The notes: generated by a model from the letters alone, not told the origin. A stretch of 64,000 nt of DNA from Victivallis lenta (GCF_009695545.1 NZ_VUNS01000025.1:1-64000), one strand, 5' to 3'; numbered from the stretch's first letter, positions 24,098-33,032 are shown. A program made the numbers and translations.

Positions 24098-24919
24098 ATG
24101 GAAAGAGTAGCCGGAATGATTCCGGTGGGAGATCGGTCGGGAATGGTGAAGCATTATATTCGCAGAATCGTGCGGTTCTGGAAAGTCGTCTGGTGGTTTA
24201 TCGTATCGAGCATCCGGGTGCACCGGGATCAGAAGGGGCGCTCCGGCTGGGATGCCGTCGCATGTTCGGCCCGGCATGCGCGGGAGTGGGCGCGCGGCTC
24301 GGCGAGGATTTTCAATTTCGAGATTGAGGTCCACGGCGATCCGCAGCAGTTTCCGGGCGGGCTGATCGTCAGCAATCATCAGGGGTATCTGGATATTCTG
24401 ACCCATGCGGCGATTTTCCCGATCCGGTTCGCGCCGAAGATGGAGATGCGGAAATGGCCGGTGCTCGGCCCGTTCGTCGCGCAGAGCCGCCCGATCTGGA
24501 TCAACCGCACGTCGCGTCAGAAATCGAAGGAGGCCGCCGATGAAATGATTGCGACGCTCGAGCACAAGATCAATCTGCTCGTCTATCCGGAGGGAACGAG
24601 CACGGACGGCGAGCACGGGCTGCTGCCGTTCAAGTCGACGCCGTTCGAGGCGGCGGTCGAGGCCGGGTGCCGCATTCAGCCGCTGCTGACGTTTTTCAGC
24701 AGCGGGGACCCGAACGCCTATCCGCTGGCCTGGTTCGGGCACGCTGCGCTTTTTCCGCACATCTGGCGGATTCTCGGCCTGTCGCATGTGAAGGCCGATG
24801 TTTATATTCTGCCGGTCGTGGAACCGGTTCCCGGTGAAAACCGCAAGGAGCTGGCCGCCCGGGTCCATGAACTCATGTGTGCCGAATACAAAAGGATCAA
24901 AGGTCATGATGAAACCTGA
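24098..24919 (+). CDS. 1-acyl-sn-glycerol-3-phosphate acyltransferase (PlsC-like), 273 aa
   Basis: A membrane-proximal hydrophobic segment (VVWWFIVSSIRV) is followed by a PlsC acyltransferase domain: IVSNHQGYLDIL (the HX4D catalytic pair) near residue 95, RPIWINR near 130 and VYPEGTSTDG near 165. It should transfer an acyl chain to lysophosphatidic acid in phospholipid synthesis at the inner membrane. Three in-frame ATGs (24098, 24116, 24143) are possible; the first is given because it follows the polyferredoxin stop by 2 nt, but the ribosome sites are all weak. The 3' end overlaps the next gene by 14 nt. Confidence 0.85.
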   Translation: MERVAGMIPVGDRSGMVKHYIRRIVRFWKVVWWFIVSSIRVHRDQKGRSGWDAVACSARHAREWARGSARIFNFEIEVHGDPQQFPGGLIVSNHQGYLDILTHAAIFPIRFAPKMEMRKWPVLGPFVAQSRPIWINRTSRQKSKEAADEMIATLEHKINLLVYPEGTSTDGEHGLLPFKSTPFEAAVEAGCRIQPLLTFFSSGDPNAYPLAWFGHAALFPHIWRILGLSHVKADVYILPVVEPVPGENRKELAARVHELMCAEYKRIKGHDET

Positions 24920-25697
24920 AAAATATCTGCGCGGCGCATTCGGCGCCTGGGAGATGCTGATCGATTTTCCGCTGCCGGCGGCTTTGCGCGCCCGGCTCGG
25001 CGGCAGGACGGATGCGACTTCGAAGCTGGTCGGATTTCCGCTGGCGGGGGCGGCGGTCGGCATCCTGCTGGCGCTGGCGGCGGTCTTCTGCTCGGTCGTT
25101 TTCAAGCCGGTGGCGGGGAGCATCATTTTCGCGGTTCTCTGCACGGCGTTCCTTGATTTGAAGGATTCCGGGCGCGGCCTCGGGCTGCTGACGTCGTGTT
25201 TTCTGCTGAAGCAGCACGGGGTCCCGGTGGTCGACGCGCTGCCGAGGATGACCGGGGACTGGAACGCGATCGGCAATCCTCTGGCCGCCGTCTTCGTTTC
25301 GCTGCTGGAGGTGGCCAAGGCCGCATTGCTGTTCACGCTGGCTTTCTACGGCGCGAAGCTCTGGATTCTCGTGATCCTGGCCGGCGCTTTTACGGTGCAG
25401 GGGATGCTGGCCGCCGACCCGGACCGCGAGAGCGGCGTGCCGCTGCTGCCGGTGCCGCATGAAAACCGCCGGGCCGGCTGGTGGGCGTTCGGCATCCTCT
25501 ATCTGATCATGCTGCCGTTCTTTCCGTTCGGGGTGATTGCGGCGGGCGCCGTGGTTTATTTCTGCGCGACCGGGTTTGCGGGCTACTTCCGCCGGAATTA
25601 CGGCGGGGTTACGTCGGATTTCATCACGCTGGCCGGCAGCCTGACCGAGCTGCTGCTGCTGATTGTCGGCGTATTGTTCGCTCTGGACGTAAAATAG
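24906..25697 (+). CDS. CobS-like membrane protein (cobalamin synthase family), 263 aa
   Basis: Polytopic membrane protein of about seven helices resembling adenosylcobinamide-GDP ribazoletransferase: FPLAGAAVGILLALAAVF near the front, RRNYGGVTSDFITLAGSLTELLLL at the end (the GGxTGD step of CobS). The usual acidic motif HLDGLADTADG is changed to FLDLKDSGRG, so catalysis may differ or the substrate may not be a cobamide. Start ATG 24906 (or 24909) has AAGG just upstream and overlaps the acyltransferase gene by 14 nt. No other cobamide genes are visible in the window. Alternative: a CDP-alcohol phosphotransferase-like lipid enzyme, which would fit the plsC neighbour. Confidence 0.65.
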   Translation: MMKPEKYLRGAFGAWEMLIDFPLPAALRARLGGRTDATSKLVGFPLAGAAVGILLALAAVFCSVVFKPVAGSIIFAVLCTAFLDLKDSGRGLGLLTSCFLLKQHGVPVVDALPRMTGDWNAIGNPLAAVFVSLLEVAKAALLFTLAFYGAKLWILVILAGAFTVQGMLAADPDRESGVPLLPVPHENRRAGWWAFGILYLIMLPFFPFGVIAAGAVVYFCATGFAGYFRRNYGGVTSDFITLAGSLTELLLLIVGVLFALDVK

Positions 25698-25708
25698 GAA
25701 CGGATACG

Positions 25709-26884
25709 ATGCGGAATGATTTCACGAAACGTTACGATGTTGTGGTTGCCGGCGGCGGCGTTGCCGGTGTGGCGGCGGCGCTTGCGGCGGCCCGTCGCGG
25801 GGCGAAGACCGCGCTGATTGAGAAAACGGTGCTCTGGGGCGGTCTCGCCACGGCCGGAATCATTTTCATCTATCTGCCTCTCTGCGACGGCAACGGAACG
25901 CAGGTGACCTTCGGCATCTCCGAAGAACTCCTGAAAACCGGTCTCAAATACGGACCCGGCGAAATTCCGCCCGGTTGGAGCAGCGGCAGAAACCTGGCGG
26001 AAGAAAAGCGTTACCGGGTTGTTTTTTCTCCGGCTTCGATGGTGCTCGGGATCGACGAACTGCTTCAGGCGTCCGGCTGCGACCTGTGGCTCGACACGCA
26101 GCTGATCGATGCGGAGACGGCGGGCGACCGGGTGACGGCGGTGCGGGTGGCGAACAAGTCCGGCATCGGACGCCTCGAGGCGGCTGTGTTCGTCGATGCG
26201 TCCGGTGATGCGGATGTCGCTTTTTTTGCCGGGGCGGATTGCCCGGTTGCGGCGAATGCGCTGGCAAGCTGGACGCTGGAGTATTCAAAGCAGGAGAGCG
26301 GAGCTGTGCTCGCGCCCGGAATCCGCGCTTCGATCGTCGGCGGTTCGACCGACCCGGATTTTACGGAGCCCGGCGTCAGCGGGCGGATGGTCAGTGATTT
26401 CGTCATGGCCGGGCGGGAGAGATACCGGCGGCAGCTTGCGGAAGCCTATGCTTCGGGGGCGGCCGACCGTTTCGGCCGTTTCCCGCTCAAGCTGCCGGCC
26501 ATGCCGGATTTGCGCCACACCCGGCGGATTGACGGGGCGTTCACCTTGCAGCCGGGTATGGAGTGGCGGGCGTTCGAGGATTCGGTCGGGGTCTGCGCCG
26601 ACTGGAGATGCTGCGGCAAGGTCTGGGAATTACCGTACCGTTCGCTGCTGCCGAAAACGCTGAGCAATGTGCTGGCGGCGGGCCGCTGCATTTCGTCGGA
26701 GGGCGATGCGTGGGAGGTGACCCGGGTGATTCCCGTGGCGGCGCTGACCGGAGAGGCCGCCGGAGCCGCGGCGGCGCTTGCCGCGGAACGGCGGACGACT
26801 GCCGCGGAACTGCCGTATGCGGAGGTGCAGCAGGCGATGCGGAAAGCCGGAAACCCGACCCGTATCGCCGAACTGTATCCGTAA
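25709..26884 (+). CDS. FAD-dependent oxidoreductase, 391 aa
   Basis: The FAD_oxidored family: N-terminal Rossmann dinucleotide motif VVVAGGGVAGVAAALAAARRG (residues about 11-31), ending acidic residue in TALIEKT, then WGGLATAGII. FVDASGDADVAFFAG (near 160) and AGRCISSEGDAWEVTRVI (near 320) are the expected internal and C-terminal flavin contacts. RBS AGGA precedes ATG 25709, 11 nt after the CobS-like stop. Members often occur in polysaccharide and secondary metabolism loci of this phylum; the substrate is unknown. It closes the plus-strand group; a hairpin follows. Confidence 0.85.
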   Translation: MRNDFTKRYDVVVAGGGVAGVAAALAAARRGAKTALIEKTVLWGGLATAGIIFIYLPLCDGNGTQVTFGISEELLKTGLKYGPGEIPPGWSSGRNLAEEKRYRVVFSPASMVLGIDELLQASGCDLWLDTQLIDAETAGDRVTAVRVANKSGIGRLEAAVFVDASGDADVAFFAGADCPVAANALASWTLEYSKQESGAVLAPGIRASIVGGSTDPDFTEPGVSGRMVSDFVMAGRERYRRQLAEAYASGAADRFGRFPLKLPAMPDLRHTRRIDGAFTLQPGMEWRAFEDSVGVCADWRCCGKVWELPYRSLLPKTLSNVLAAGRCISSEGDAWEVTRVIPVAALTGEAAGAAAALAAERRTTAAELPYAEVQQAMRKAGNPTRIAELYP

Positions 26885-26890
26885 GAAAAG

Positions 26891-26914
26891 CGGGGCGGAA
26901 ATTCTCCCGCCCCG
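26891..26914. terminator. Bidirectional terminator between convergent genes
   Basis: CGGGGCGG (26891-26898) pairs with CCGCCCCG (26907-26914). On the minus strand the stem is followed by CTTTTCTTA, so it best serves the epimerase operon. Confidence 0.65.
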
Positions 26915-26928
26915 GGAATTCGTTTCCG

Positions 26929-27828
26929 CTAACGGCTGATGGTTTCGGCGAGCGCATCGGCGAAGCTCCACGAGGGGGTGAAGCCGGCGGCGCGGATCTT
27001 CTCGGGCGAGGCGGTCGAATGCCTGATGTCTCCCGCCCGTTCCGGCAGGTGTACGATTTCGGATTTCGAGCCGGTCAGCCGGATGATCTCTTTCGCAAGG
27101 TCGTTGATGGTGATTTTGCCGCCGTTCGCAATGTTGTAGACGCCGGTATGAGCGCTCATGGCGAGGAACGCGTTCGCCGCGACGATGTCCTTCACGAAGA
27201 TGAAGTCGCGGGTCTGGCCGCCGTCGCCGAAAATCGTCAGCGGTTCGTTCTTCCGGGCCTTGTCGATGAAAATCGGCACTGCGGCGGCATAGGCGCTCTT
27301 CGGGTCCTGGCGCGGCCCGAACACGTTGAAGTAGCGCAGGCAGGCGGTCTGCAGTTTTCCGGTTTCGGTGAACATCCGGCAGTAGTATTCGCCGTCGAGC
27401 TTTGTGATCGCATACGGGCTCTTCGGCTCCGGCGTCATGCTTTCGCGTTTCGGCAGCTCGGGATTGTCGCCGTAGACGGCCGCCGAGGTCGAGAAACAGA
27501 GCTTTCTGACGCCGGCGCGGGCGGCCTCTTCCAGGACGACGATCATGCCGGTGCCGTTGATGTCCATGCACTCCGTGATTTTCTCCATCGACTCCGGCAC
27601 GCTGACGAGCGCGGCGAGGTGAAAGACGTAATCGACGTCCTGCATCGCCTGCCGCACGAGTTCGCGGTTCCGGATGTCCCCCTCGATGAATTCGACGTCG
27701 AAGCCGTCGAGGTTCCGGCGGTAACCGGAGCGCAGCGAGTCGAGCACCCTCACTTCGGCCTTCCCCTGAAAATGTTCGACGATGTGGCTGCCGATGAAGC
27801 CGGCGCCGCCGGTGACGAGTACGCGCAT
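26929..27828 (-). CDS. NAD-dependent UDP-sugar 4-epimerase, 299 aa
   Basis: Extended short-chain dehydrogenase: GGAGFIGSH (NAD-binding, residues 7-15), FSTSAAVYG (catalytic Ser/Thr) and SPYAITKLDGEYY (catalytic Tyr-x3-Lys) near 140-150. The stretches LRYFNVFGPRQDP and IFGDGGQTRDFIFVKD are usual for GalE and WbpP-like enzymes that act on UDP-glucose/galactose or their N-acetyl forms. It lies immediately after a Gfo/Idh-type oxidoreductase gene (2 bp) in one operon, pointing to nucleotide-sugar or sugar modification. Specificity is not readable from the sequence. Confidence 0.88.
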   Translation of the reverse strand: MRVLVTGGAGFIGSHIVEHFQGKAEVRVLDSLRSGYRRNLDGFDVEFIEGDIRNRELVRQAMQDVDYVFHLAALVSVPESMEKITECMDINGTGMIVVLEEAARAGVRKLCFSTSAAVYGDNPELPKRESMTPEPKSPYAITKLDGEYYCRMFTETGKLQTACLRYFNVFGPRQDPKSAYAAAVPIFIDKARKNEPLTIFGDGGQTRDFIFVKDIVAANAFLAMSAHTGVYNIANGGKITINDLAKEIIRLTGSKSEIVHLPERAGDIRHSTASPEKIRAAGFTPSWSFADALAETISR

Positions 27829-27829
27829 G

Positions 27830-29035
27830 TTACTTTTTCTCCTCTGCCCGGGCGAAATCCCAGTTTTCCAGATAGTCCGGCAGCGCCGGAACGTTCTCCG
27901 GCATGCCGCCGGAACGGATCGAATCCGCGCCGCAGCAGCCTGCCGCGACGCTGTAACGCGCGGCCTGCGGCGTCGACCAGACGTCGTAGACGCCGTGCAG
28001 CGCGTCGATGAAGCTTTCGATGATCAGCGGGTCGGCGCCGCCGTGTGAGCCGTCCGACGCATCGACGCGGCAGGTGATGTCGCCTTCGAGCCGGAAGTTG
28101 TCGGTGCGGCGGGTCCAGATCTGGATGTCGCTCTTCGGCGAGTAGTCTCCGTAATTTTCGAGCCGCCCCCGTGTGCCGATGACCGTGTAGTTCCGGCAGG
28201 TGTCCGGCGTGTAGAAGCACTGCTCGTAGCTGGCCATGACGCCGTTGGCGAGCTGCATGTTGATCATGTTGACATCCTCCACCTCGATGACCGGGTAGAG
28301 CTCCTTCTGCTCGAGCGGAGGCCAGTGGTCCGTCTTCCAGACCGACGCAATGCCCTCTCGGATCCGTTCCTCTCCCGCCGGCCGGCGCGGCAGCTTGTCG
28401 TAGACGGAGAGATTGCCCATGCCGTTGACCCGCACCGTGCGCGATCCGGCCAGGAAGTGGATCACGTCGATATCGTGCGCGCCCTTCTGCAGCAGCAGGC
28501 TGTTGCTGTACGCCTTTCTGGCGTGCCAGTCGCGGAAATAGGCGTCGCCGCCGTAGCTGACGAAGTGACGGCACCAGACCGCCCTGACTTCTCCGATCGT
28601 TCCGGCGTCGATGATCTCCTTCATCTTGCGGACGAACGCCATGTAACGCATGTTGTGGCCGATGACGAGCTTGGTTCGGCCGGCATAAGCTGCCTCGAGG
28701 ATGCGGTCGGCGCTGTCGATCGCGATTGCGATCGGTTTTTCGAGATAGACCGGAACCCTGTGTCCGAGCGCATAGACGGCATGCTCTTCGTGCAGGAAGT
28801 CCGGACTGGCGATGACGACGCCGTCGAGCTGCTCTTTGTCGATCATTTCGCGGTAGTCGGTGTAGACGGCCGGCTCCGTGCGGTATTTTTCGCGGTAGCG
28901 GTCGAGGAACATCTGCCGCTGTTCCGGGTAGCGGTCCGCGCCGGCGACGACGCGCGCTTTGCCGGGCAAATTGGCGTGATCGGCGAGTGTGCCGCGCCCC
29001 GCGCAGCCGATAAGTCCGATTCTGAGTTCTTTCAT
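27830..29035 (-). CDS. Gfo/Idh/MocA-family oxidoreductase, 401 aa
   Basis: N-terminal NAD(P)-binding fold with IGLIGCAGRGTLADHA (residues 6-21), DGVVIASPDFLHEEHAVYAL and the EKPIAI Lys-Pro motif near 105. The C-terminal alpha/beta domain holds RHFVSYGGDAYFRDWHARKA and a KGAHDIDVIHF stretch with the catalytic-type Asp/His. Such enzymes oxidise or isomerise sugars and inositols. ATG 29035 has GGAGAAAG upstream and gives the standard opening; the frame from 29068 is less likely. It is the first gene of a two-gene operon with the epimerase. Confidence 0.87.
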   Translation of the reverse strand: MKELRIGLIGCAGRGTLADHANLPGKARVVAGADRYPEQRQMFLDRYREKYRTEPAVYTDYREMIDKEQLDGVVIASPDFLHEEHAVYALGHRVPVYLEKPIAIAIDSADRILEAAYAGRTKLVIGHNMRYMAFVRKMKEIIDAGTIGEVRAVWCRHFVSYGGDAYFRDWHARKAYSNSLLLQKGAHDIDVIHFLAGSRTVRVNGMGNLSVYDKLPRRPAGEERIREGIASVWKTDHWPPLEQKELYPVIEVEDVNMINMQLANGVMASYEQCFYTPDTCRNYTVIGTRGRLENYGDYSPKSDIQIWTRRTDNFRLEGDITCRVDASDGSHGGADPLIIESFIDALHGVYDVWSTPQAARYSVAAGCCGADSIRSGGMPENVPALPDYLENWDFARAEEKK

Positions 29036-29205
29036 AAATATCGCTTTCTCCGGGCCTGAAAATGGCAATGCCGGTTCCTTTTATTCTTCTTATAATATAA
29101 CCCGGGATGCGCAATCGCCAAATGGAATTTTCATGATTCGTTATGGATTTTTCGGCAAAACGGCATTCGCCGGATGATTCCTTGCGGAAATTCAACCGAA
29201 ACGGG

Positions 29206-29234
29206 TTGAAAAAATCGCCGATCGGGTGTAAATT
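29206..29234 (+). promoter_or_regulatory. Promoter of nifJ
   Basis: TTGAAA (29206-29211), a 17-bp spacer and TAAATT (29229-29234), about 85 nt before the start codon. Confidence 0.6.
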
Positions 29235-29277
29235 GTGATATTATTTGTGGAACTGAGGTGTCATAACGGTCTTTTTC

Positions 29278-29300
29278 AGTAAAAGAAGCCAACTTTTACT
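29278..29300 (+). promoter_or_regulatory. Inverted repeat in the nifJ leader
   Basis: AGTAAAAG (29278-29285) pairs with CTTTTACT (29293-29300) across 7 nt, ending 24 nt before the nifJ start. It may be an operator or an mRNA hairpin near the ribosome site. Confidence 0.5.
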
Positions 29301-29324
29301 CATCTAATCAATAACGGAGGAATC

Positions 29325-32300
29325 ATGGCTAAAAAAATGCAAACCATCGACGGGAATTACGCGGCGTCGTACGTTGCCTACGCGTTCAGCGAGGTGGCGG
29401 CGATCTACCCGATCACCCCTTCCTCGACGATGGGCGAGTACGCCGACATCTGGGCCAGCCAGGGCCAGAAGAACATGTTCGGCCAGAAGCTTGAAGTTGT
29501 TGAAATGCAGTCCGAAGCCGGTGCCGCCGGTGCGGTGCACGGTTCTCTTTCGGCCGGTGCGCTGACCACGACCTACACGGCCAGCCAGGGGCTGCTGCTG
29601 ATGATTCCGAACATGTACAAGATCGCCGGCGAGATGCTCCCGACCGTCTTCCACGTTTCGGCCCGCGCCCTCGCGGCCCAGTCGCTGTCGATCTTCGGCG
29701 ACCATTCCGACGTGATGAGCTGCCGCGCGACCGGTTACGCGATGACCTCCGCCGCGTCGATCCAGGAGACCCACGACCTCGCGCTCGTCGCCCACCTTGC
29801 GACGCTCGAGAGCGAAATCCCGTTCCTCGCGTTCTTCGACGGCTTCCGCACCTCCCATGAGTTCCAGAAGGTCGAGCTGCTCGATTACTCCGACATGAAG
29901 TCGATGCTCGACATGAAGTACGTCGAGCGTTTCCGCAACCGCGCGCTGCGCCCGGATGCTCCGTACGCGAAGATGGCCGCCCAGAATCCGGACGTCTACT
30001 TCCAGGGCCGCGAGACGACCAACAAGCAGTACGAGGCGCTCCCGGCCATCGTCCAGAAGTATATGGACAAGGTCGGCGAAGTCACCGGCCGCAAGTATCA
30101 CCTGTTTGATTACGTCGGCGCCGCCGACGCCGACAAGGTCATCGTCGCGATGGGTTCCGCCTGCGAGACCATCGAAGAGGCGATCGGCTACCTGAATGCG
30201 AAGGGCCGGAAGCTCGGTCTCCTGAAGGTTCGTCTCTATCGCCCGTTCGCTGCCGATGTGCTCGTCAAGGCGCTGCCGGCGACCGTCAAGAAGGTTGCGG
30301 TCCTCGACCGCTGCAAGGAGCCCGGCAGCCTCGGCGAGCCGCTTTTCCTCGACGTCAAGGCCGCTCTCGCCGGGAAGGATGTCACCGTTATCGGCGGTCG
30401 TTACGGACTGGCCAGCAAAGAGTTCACCCCGTCGATGGTCAATGCGATCTACAAGCACATGGACGGCAAGAACACCCACAATTTCACCGTCGGCATCAAT
30501 GACGACGTGACCGGTCTTTCGCTGCCGATCGATGAAGAGATCGTCACCGAGCCGGCCGGCACCACGGCCTGCATGTTCTGGGGCCTCGGCGGCGACGGCA
30601 CCGTCGGCTCGAACAAGAACTCGGTCAAGATCATCGGCGACCACACCAACAAGTACGTGCAGGCCTACTTCGTCTACGACTCGAAGAAGTCCGGCGGCAT
30701 CACGGTTTCGCACCTGCGTTTCGGCGACAAGCCGATCACCAGCGAATACACGATCACGGCGCCGAACTTCGTTGCCTGCCACAATCCGGCTTACATCGGC
30801 CGTTACGACATGCTCGCCGGCATCGTTGACGGCGGCACGTTCCTGATCAACAGCGAACTCCCGGCCGACAAGGTCTTCGAGAGCTTCACCCGCGAAATGC
30901 AGGAAGTCATCGTCAGGAAGCATGTGAAGGTCTACACGATCGACGCGCTGAAGCTCGCGCTCGAAGTCGGCAGCCCGAAGTACGTTTCGACCATCATGCA
31001 GACCTGCTTCTTCAAGCTGGCCAACATCATTCCGGCCGACGAGGCGATCGGCTACATCAAGTCCGGAATCGAGAAGAAGTTCAAGAAGAAGGGCGACGAT
31101 GTCGTCAAGGAAAACCAGGCCTGCGTCGATCAGGCGCTCGCCATGCTGAAGGAAGTCGAAGTTCCGGCTTCGCTGGACGGCGTCGCGGCCTACGAGCCGA
31201 AGGCGCTCATCACCGAAGATATGGGCACGTTCGCGAATACGCTCATGAAGCCGATCCTGCACCAGAAGGGCGACGACATCCCGGTCTCCGCGATGTCCTA
31301 TGACGGTTCGATGCCGACCGCGACCTCGAAGTTCGAGAAGCGCGGAATCGCTCCGTCGGTTCCGAAGTGGGATTCGGCCGCCTGCATCCAGTGCAACCAG
31401 TGCGTGATGGCGTGCCCGCATGCCGCGATCCGTTCGAAGCTGATCGAGCCGGCGAATCTCGCCGGAGCGCCGGCCTCCTTCAATACCGTCGACGCGAAGC
31501 CGCCGGTCAAGAAGGAGCTCGGTCTCAAGTACCGTCTGCAGGTCTTCATCGAAGACTGCACCGGTTGCGGCGTCTGCGTCGAGACCTGCCCGGTCAAGGA
31601 GAAGGCGATCCACCTGACCCACACGCCGGAAGAGCGTGCCGCCGGCCAGGACGAGAACGTCGAATTCTTCCTCTCGCTGCCGGACAATGTCATGGGCGGC
31701 ACCGATGCGAAGACCGTCAAGGGTTCGCAGTTCCTGATGCCGTACTTCGAGTTCAGCGGCGCCTGCGCGGGCTGCGGCGAAACTCCGTACGTCAAGCTGG
31801 TCAGCCAGCTCTTCGGCAACCGCATGATCGTCGCGAACGCGACCGGCTGTTCGTCGATCTACGGCGGCTCGTTCCCGTCGCTGCCGTACTGCAAGGACAA
31901 GAAGGGCCGCGGTCCGGCCTGGGCGAACTCGCTCTTCGAGGACAACGCGGAATACGGCTTCGGCATGCGCCTCGCGGTCGATACGAACCGCAAACAGCTG
32001 ATGGACTGCATCAAAAAGATCCAGGAACTCGGCGTCTGCTGCGACGATATGAAATCGGCGCTTGATTACGCGGTCGCGAACTGGGAGAACACCTCCGACG
32101 AAGCGATGGCCAATCAGGAAAAGCTCGGCGAGCTGCTGAAGGTCGCCGTTGAAAAATCCGAAGGCGAAAAGCGGGAAATCTACGCCAAGATGCTCGAGCT
32201 GAAGGATTACTTCGTCGACAAGTCGGTCTGGATCCTCGGCGGCGACGGCTGGGCCTACGACATCGGTTTCGGCGGCCTCGACCATGTCGTTGCGCAGAAC

Positions 32301-32855
32301 CGCAACGTGAACATCCTCGTGCTCGACACCGAGGTTTACTCGAACACCGGCGGCCAGGCTTCGAAGTCGACTCCGATCGGTGCTGTGGCGCTCTTCGCGA
32401 ACAGCGGCAAGCGCCTGACCAAGAAGAACCTCGGCTTCATGTGCATGAGCTACGGCAATGTCTATGTCGCCTCGATCTCGATGGGCGCGAACCGTCAGCA
32501 GGCGCTGACCGCGATCCGCGAGGCCGAAGCGCACAACGGCCCGTCGATCATTCTGGCCTATGCTCCGTGTATCGCTCACGGCATCAACATGTCGAAGAGC
32601 CAGACCGAAGCGAAGCGCGCGGTCGAGGCCGGCTACTGGCCGCTCTACCGCTACAACCCGGCGGAGGAGCAGCCGTTCAAGTGGGAGACCAAGGAAGCCA
32701 CCGCGAGCTTCCAGGAGTTCATCCGCAGCGAGAACCGTTACAAGGCCCTCTTCAAGACCTCTCCGGCCGATGCCGAAGAGCTGTTCACGAAGGCGGAAGC
32801 CGACGCGAAGCGCCGCATGACCTTCTACAAGAACCTCGGCGAACTCATGAAGTAA
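29325..32855 (+). CDS. nifJ: Pyruvate:ferredoxin (flavodoxin) oxidoreductase, 1176 aa
   Basis: Single-chain enzyme that oxidises pyruvate to acetyl-CoA and CO2, reducing ferredoxin. Domains in order: pyrimidine-binding domain (AAIYPITPSSTMGEYAD), a transketolase C-like region, the gamma-type domain (SNKNSVKIIGDH), two 4Fe-4S clusters (CIQCNQCVMACPHA and CTGCGVCVETCPV, near residues 685-750), and the TPP-binding domain (GACAGCGETPY, GDGWAYDIGFGGLDHV, EVYSNTGGQASKSTP). Length matches NifJ. GGAGG lies just before ATG 29325. Codon use is strongly biased, suggesting very high expression, as expected for the central enzyme of an anaerobic fermenter. It has its own promoter and terminator. Confidence 0.97.
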   Translation: MAKKMQTIDGNYAASYVAYAFSEVAAIYPITPSSTMGEYADIWASQGQKNMFGQKLEVVEMQSEAGAAGAVHGSLSAGALTTTYTASQGLLLMIPNMYKIAGEMLPTVFHVSARALAAQSLSIFGDHSDVMSCRATGYAMTSAASIQETHDLALVAHLATLESEIPFLAFFDGFRTSHEFQKVELLDYSDMKSMLDMKYVERFRNRALRPDAPYAKMAAQNPDVYFQGRETTNKQYEALPAIVQKYMDKVGEVTGRKYHLFDYVGAADADKVIVAMGSACETIEEAIGYLNAKGRKLGLLKVRLYRPFAADVLVKALPATVKKVAVLDRCKEPGSLGEPLFLDVKAALAGKDVTVIGGRYGLASKEFTPSMVNAIYKHMDGKNTHNFTVGINDDVTGLSLPIDEEIVTEPAGTTACMFWGLGGDGTVGSNKNSVKIIGDHTNKYVQAYFVYDSKKSGGITVSHLRFGDKPITSEYTITAPNFVACHNPAYIGRYDMLAGIVDGGTFLINSELPADKVFESFTREMQEVIVRKHVKVYTIDALKLALEVGSPKYVSTIMQTCFFKLANIIPADEAIGYIKSGIEKKFKKKGDDVVKENQACVDQALAMLKEVEVPASLDGVAAYEPKALITEDMGTFANTLMKPILHQKGDDIPVSAMSYDGSMPTATSKFEKRGIAPSVPKWDSAACIQCNQCVMACPHAAIRSKLIEPANLAGAPASFNTVDAKPPVKKELGLKYRLQVFIEDCTGCGVCVETCPVKEKAIHLTHTPEERAAGQDENVEFFLSLPDNVMGGTDAKTVKGSQFLMPYFEFSGACAGCGETPYVKLVSQLFGNRMIVANATGCSSIYGGSFPSLPYCKDKKGRGPAWANSLFEDNAEYGFGMRLAVDTNRKQLMDCIKKIQELGVCCDDMKSALDYAVANWENTSDEAMANQEKLGELLKVAVEKSEGEKREIYAKMLELKDYFVDKSVWILGGDGWAYDIGFGGLDHVVAQNRNVNILVLDTEVYSNTGGQASKSTPIGAVALFANSGKRLTKKNLGFMCMSYGNVYVASISMGANRQQALTAIREAEAHNGPSIILAYAPCIAHGINMSKSQTEAKRAVEAGYWPLYRYNPAEEQPFKWETKEATASFQEFIRSENRYKALFKTSPADAEELFTKAEADAKRRMTFYKNLGELMK

Positions 32856-32872
32856 GCCGGACGGTGTTCCGA

Positions 32873-32909
32873 AAGCCCGTTCCCCGGATTTCCGGGAGCG
32901 GGCTTTTTT
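32873..32909 (+). terminator. Terminator of nifJ
   Basis: AAAGCCCG pairs with CGGGCTTT, with an inner CCCCGG/CCGGG stem, then a T-run (32904-32909). It begins 17 nt after the stop codon. Confidence 0.9.
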
Positions 32910-32963
32910 CTCATACAGGTCGGAAGATTGCCGTTTTGTCATCGAATTAAGTTGCCGCCGCGG

Positions 32964-32992
32964 TTGACAAAGGGGCGGATTCAGACTATTTT
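32964..32992 (+). promoter_or_regulatory. Promoter of the amidoligase operon
   Basis: TTGACA (32964-32969), a 17-bp spacer and TATTTT (32987-32992). It lies about 70 nt upstream of ATG 33062. Confidence 0.75.
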
Positions 32993-32993
32993 A

Positions 32994-33011
32994 ACTGATA
33001 TCATTATCAGT
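32994..33011 (+). promoter_or_regulatory. Palindromic operator at the amidoligase promoter
   Basis: ACTGATA (32994-33000) and TATCAGT (33005-33011) flank TCAT, covering the predicted transcription start. The internal ATCATTATC equals half of the Escherichia coli Fur box, but the other half does not match well, so the regulator is uncertain. Confidence 0.6.
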
Positions 33012-33013
33012 AT

Positions 33014-33032
33014 TCCGGAACGGAGTTCCGGA
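33014..33032 (+). promoter_or_regulatory. Hairpin in the amidoligase operon leader
   Basis: TCCGGAAC (33014-33021) pairs perfectly with GTTCCGGA (33025-33032) around a 3-nt loop, directly after the operator and before the ribosome site GGGAGG at 33044. It may affect mRNA stability or translation. Confidence 0.55.

Noticed and set aside
24906-25697. Firm annotation as cobalamin synthase cobS
   Set aside because: The acidic motif of CobS is altered and no other cobamide gene is in the window, so only family resemblance is claimed.
29304-32942. Open frame of 1212 codons on the minus strand opposite nifJ
   Set aside because: It is the antisense of a strongly codon-biased GC-rich gene, has no ribosome site or domain, and is rich in R, E, A and V as expected from mirrored codons.
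32990-33008. Full Fur box upstream of the amidoligase operon
   Set aside because: Only one half (ATCATTATC) matches; the other half has too many mismatches to call it.
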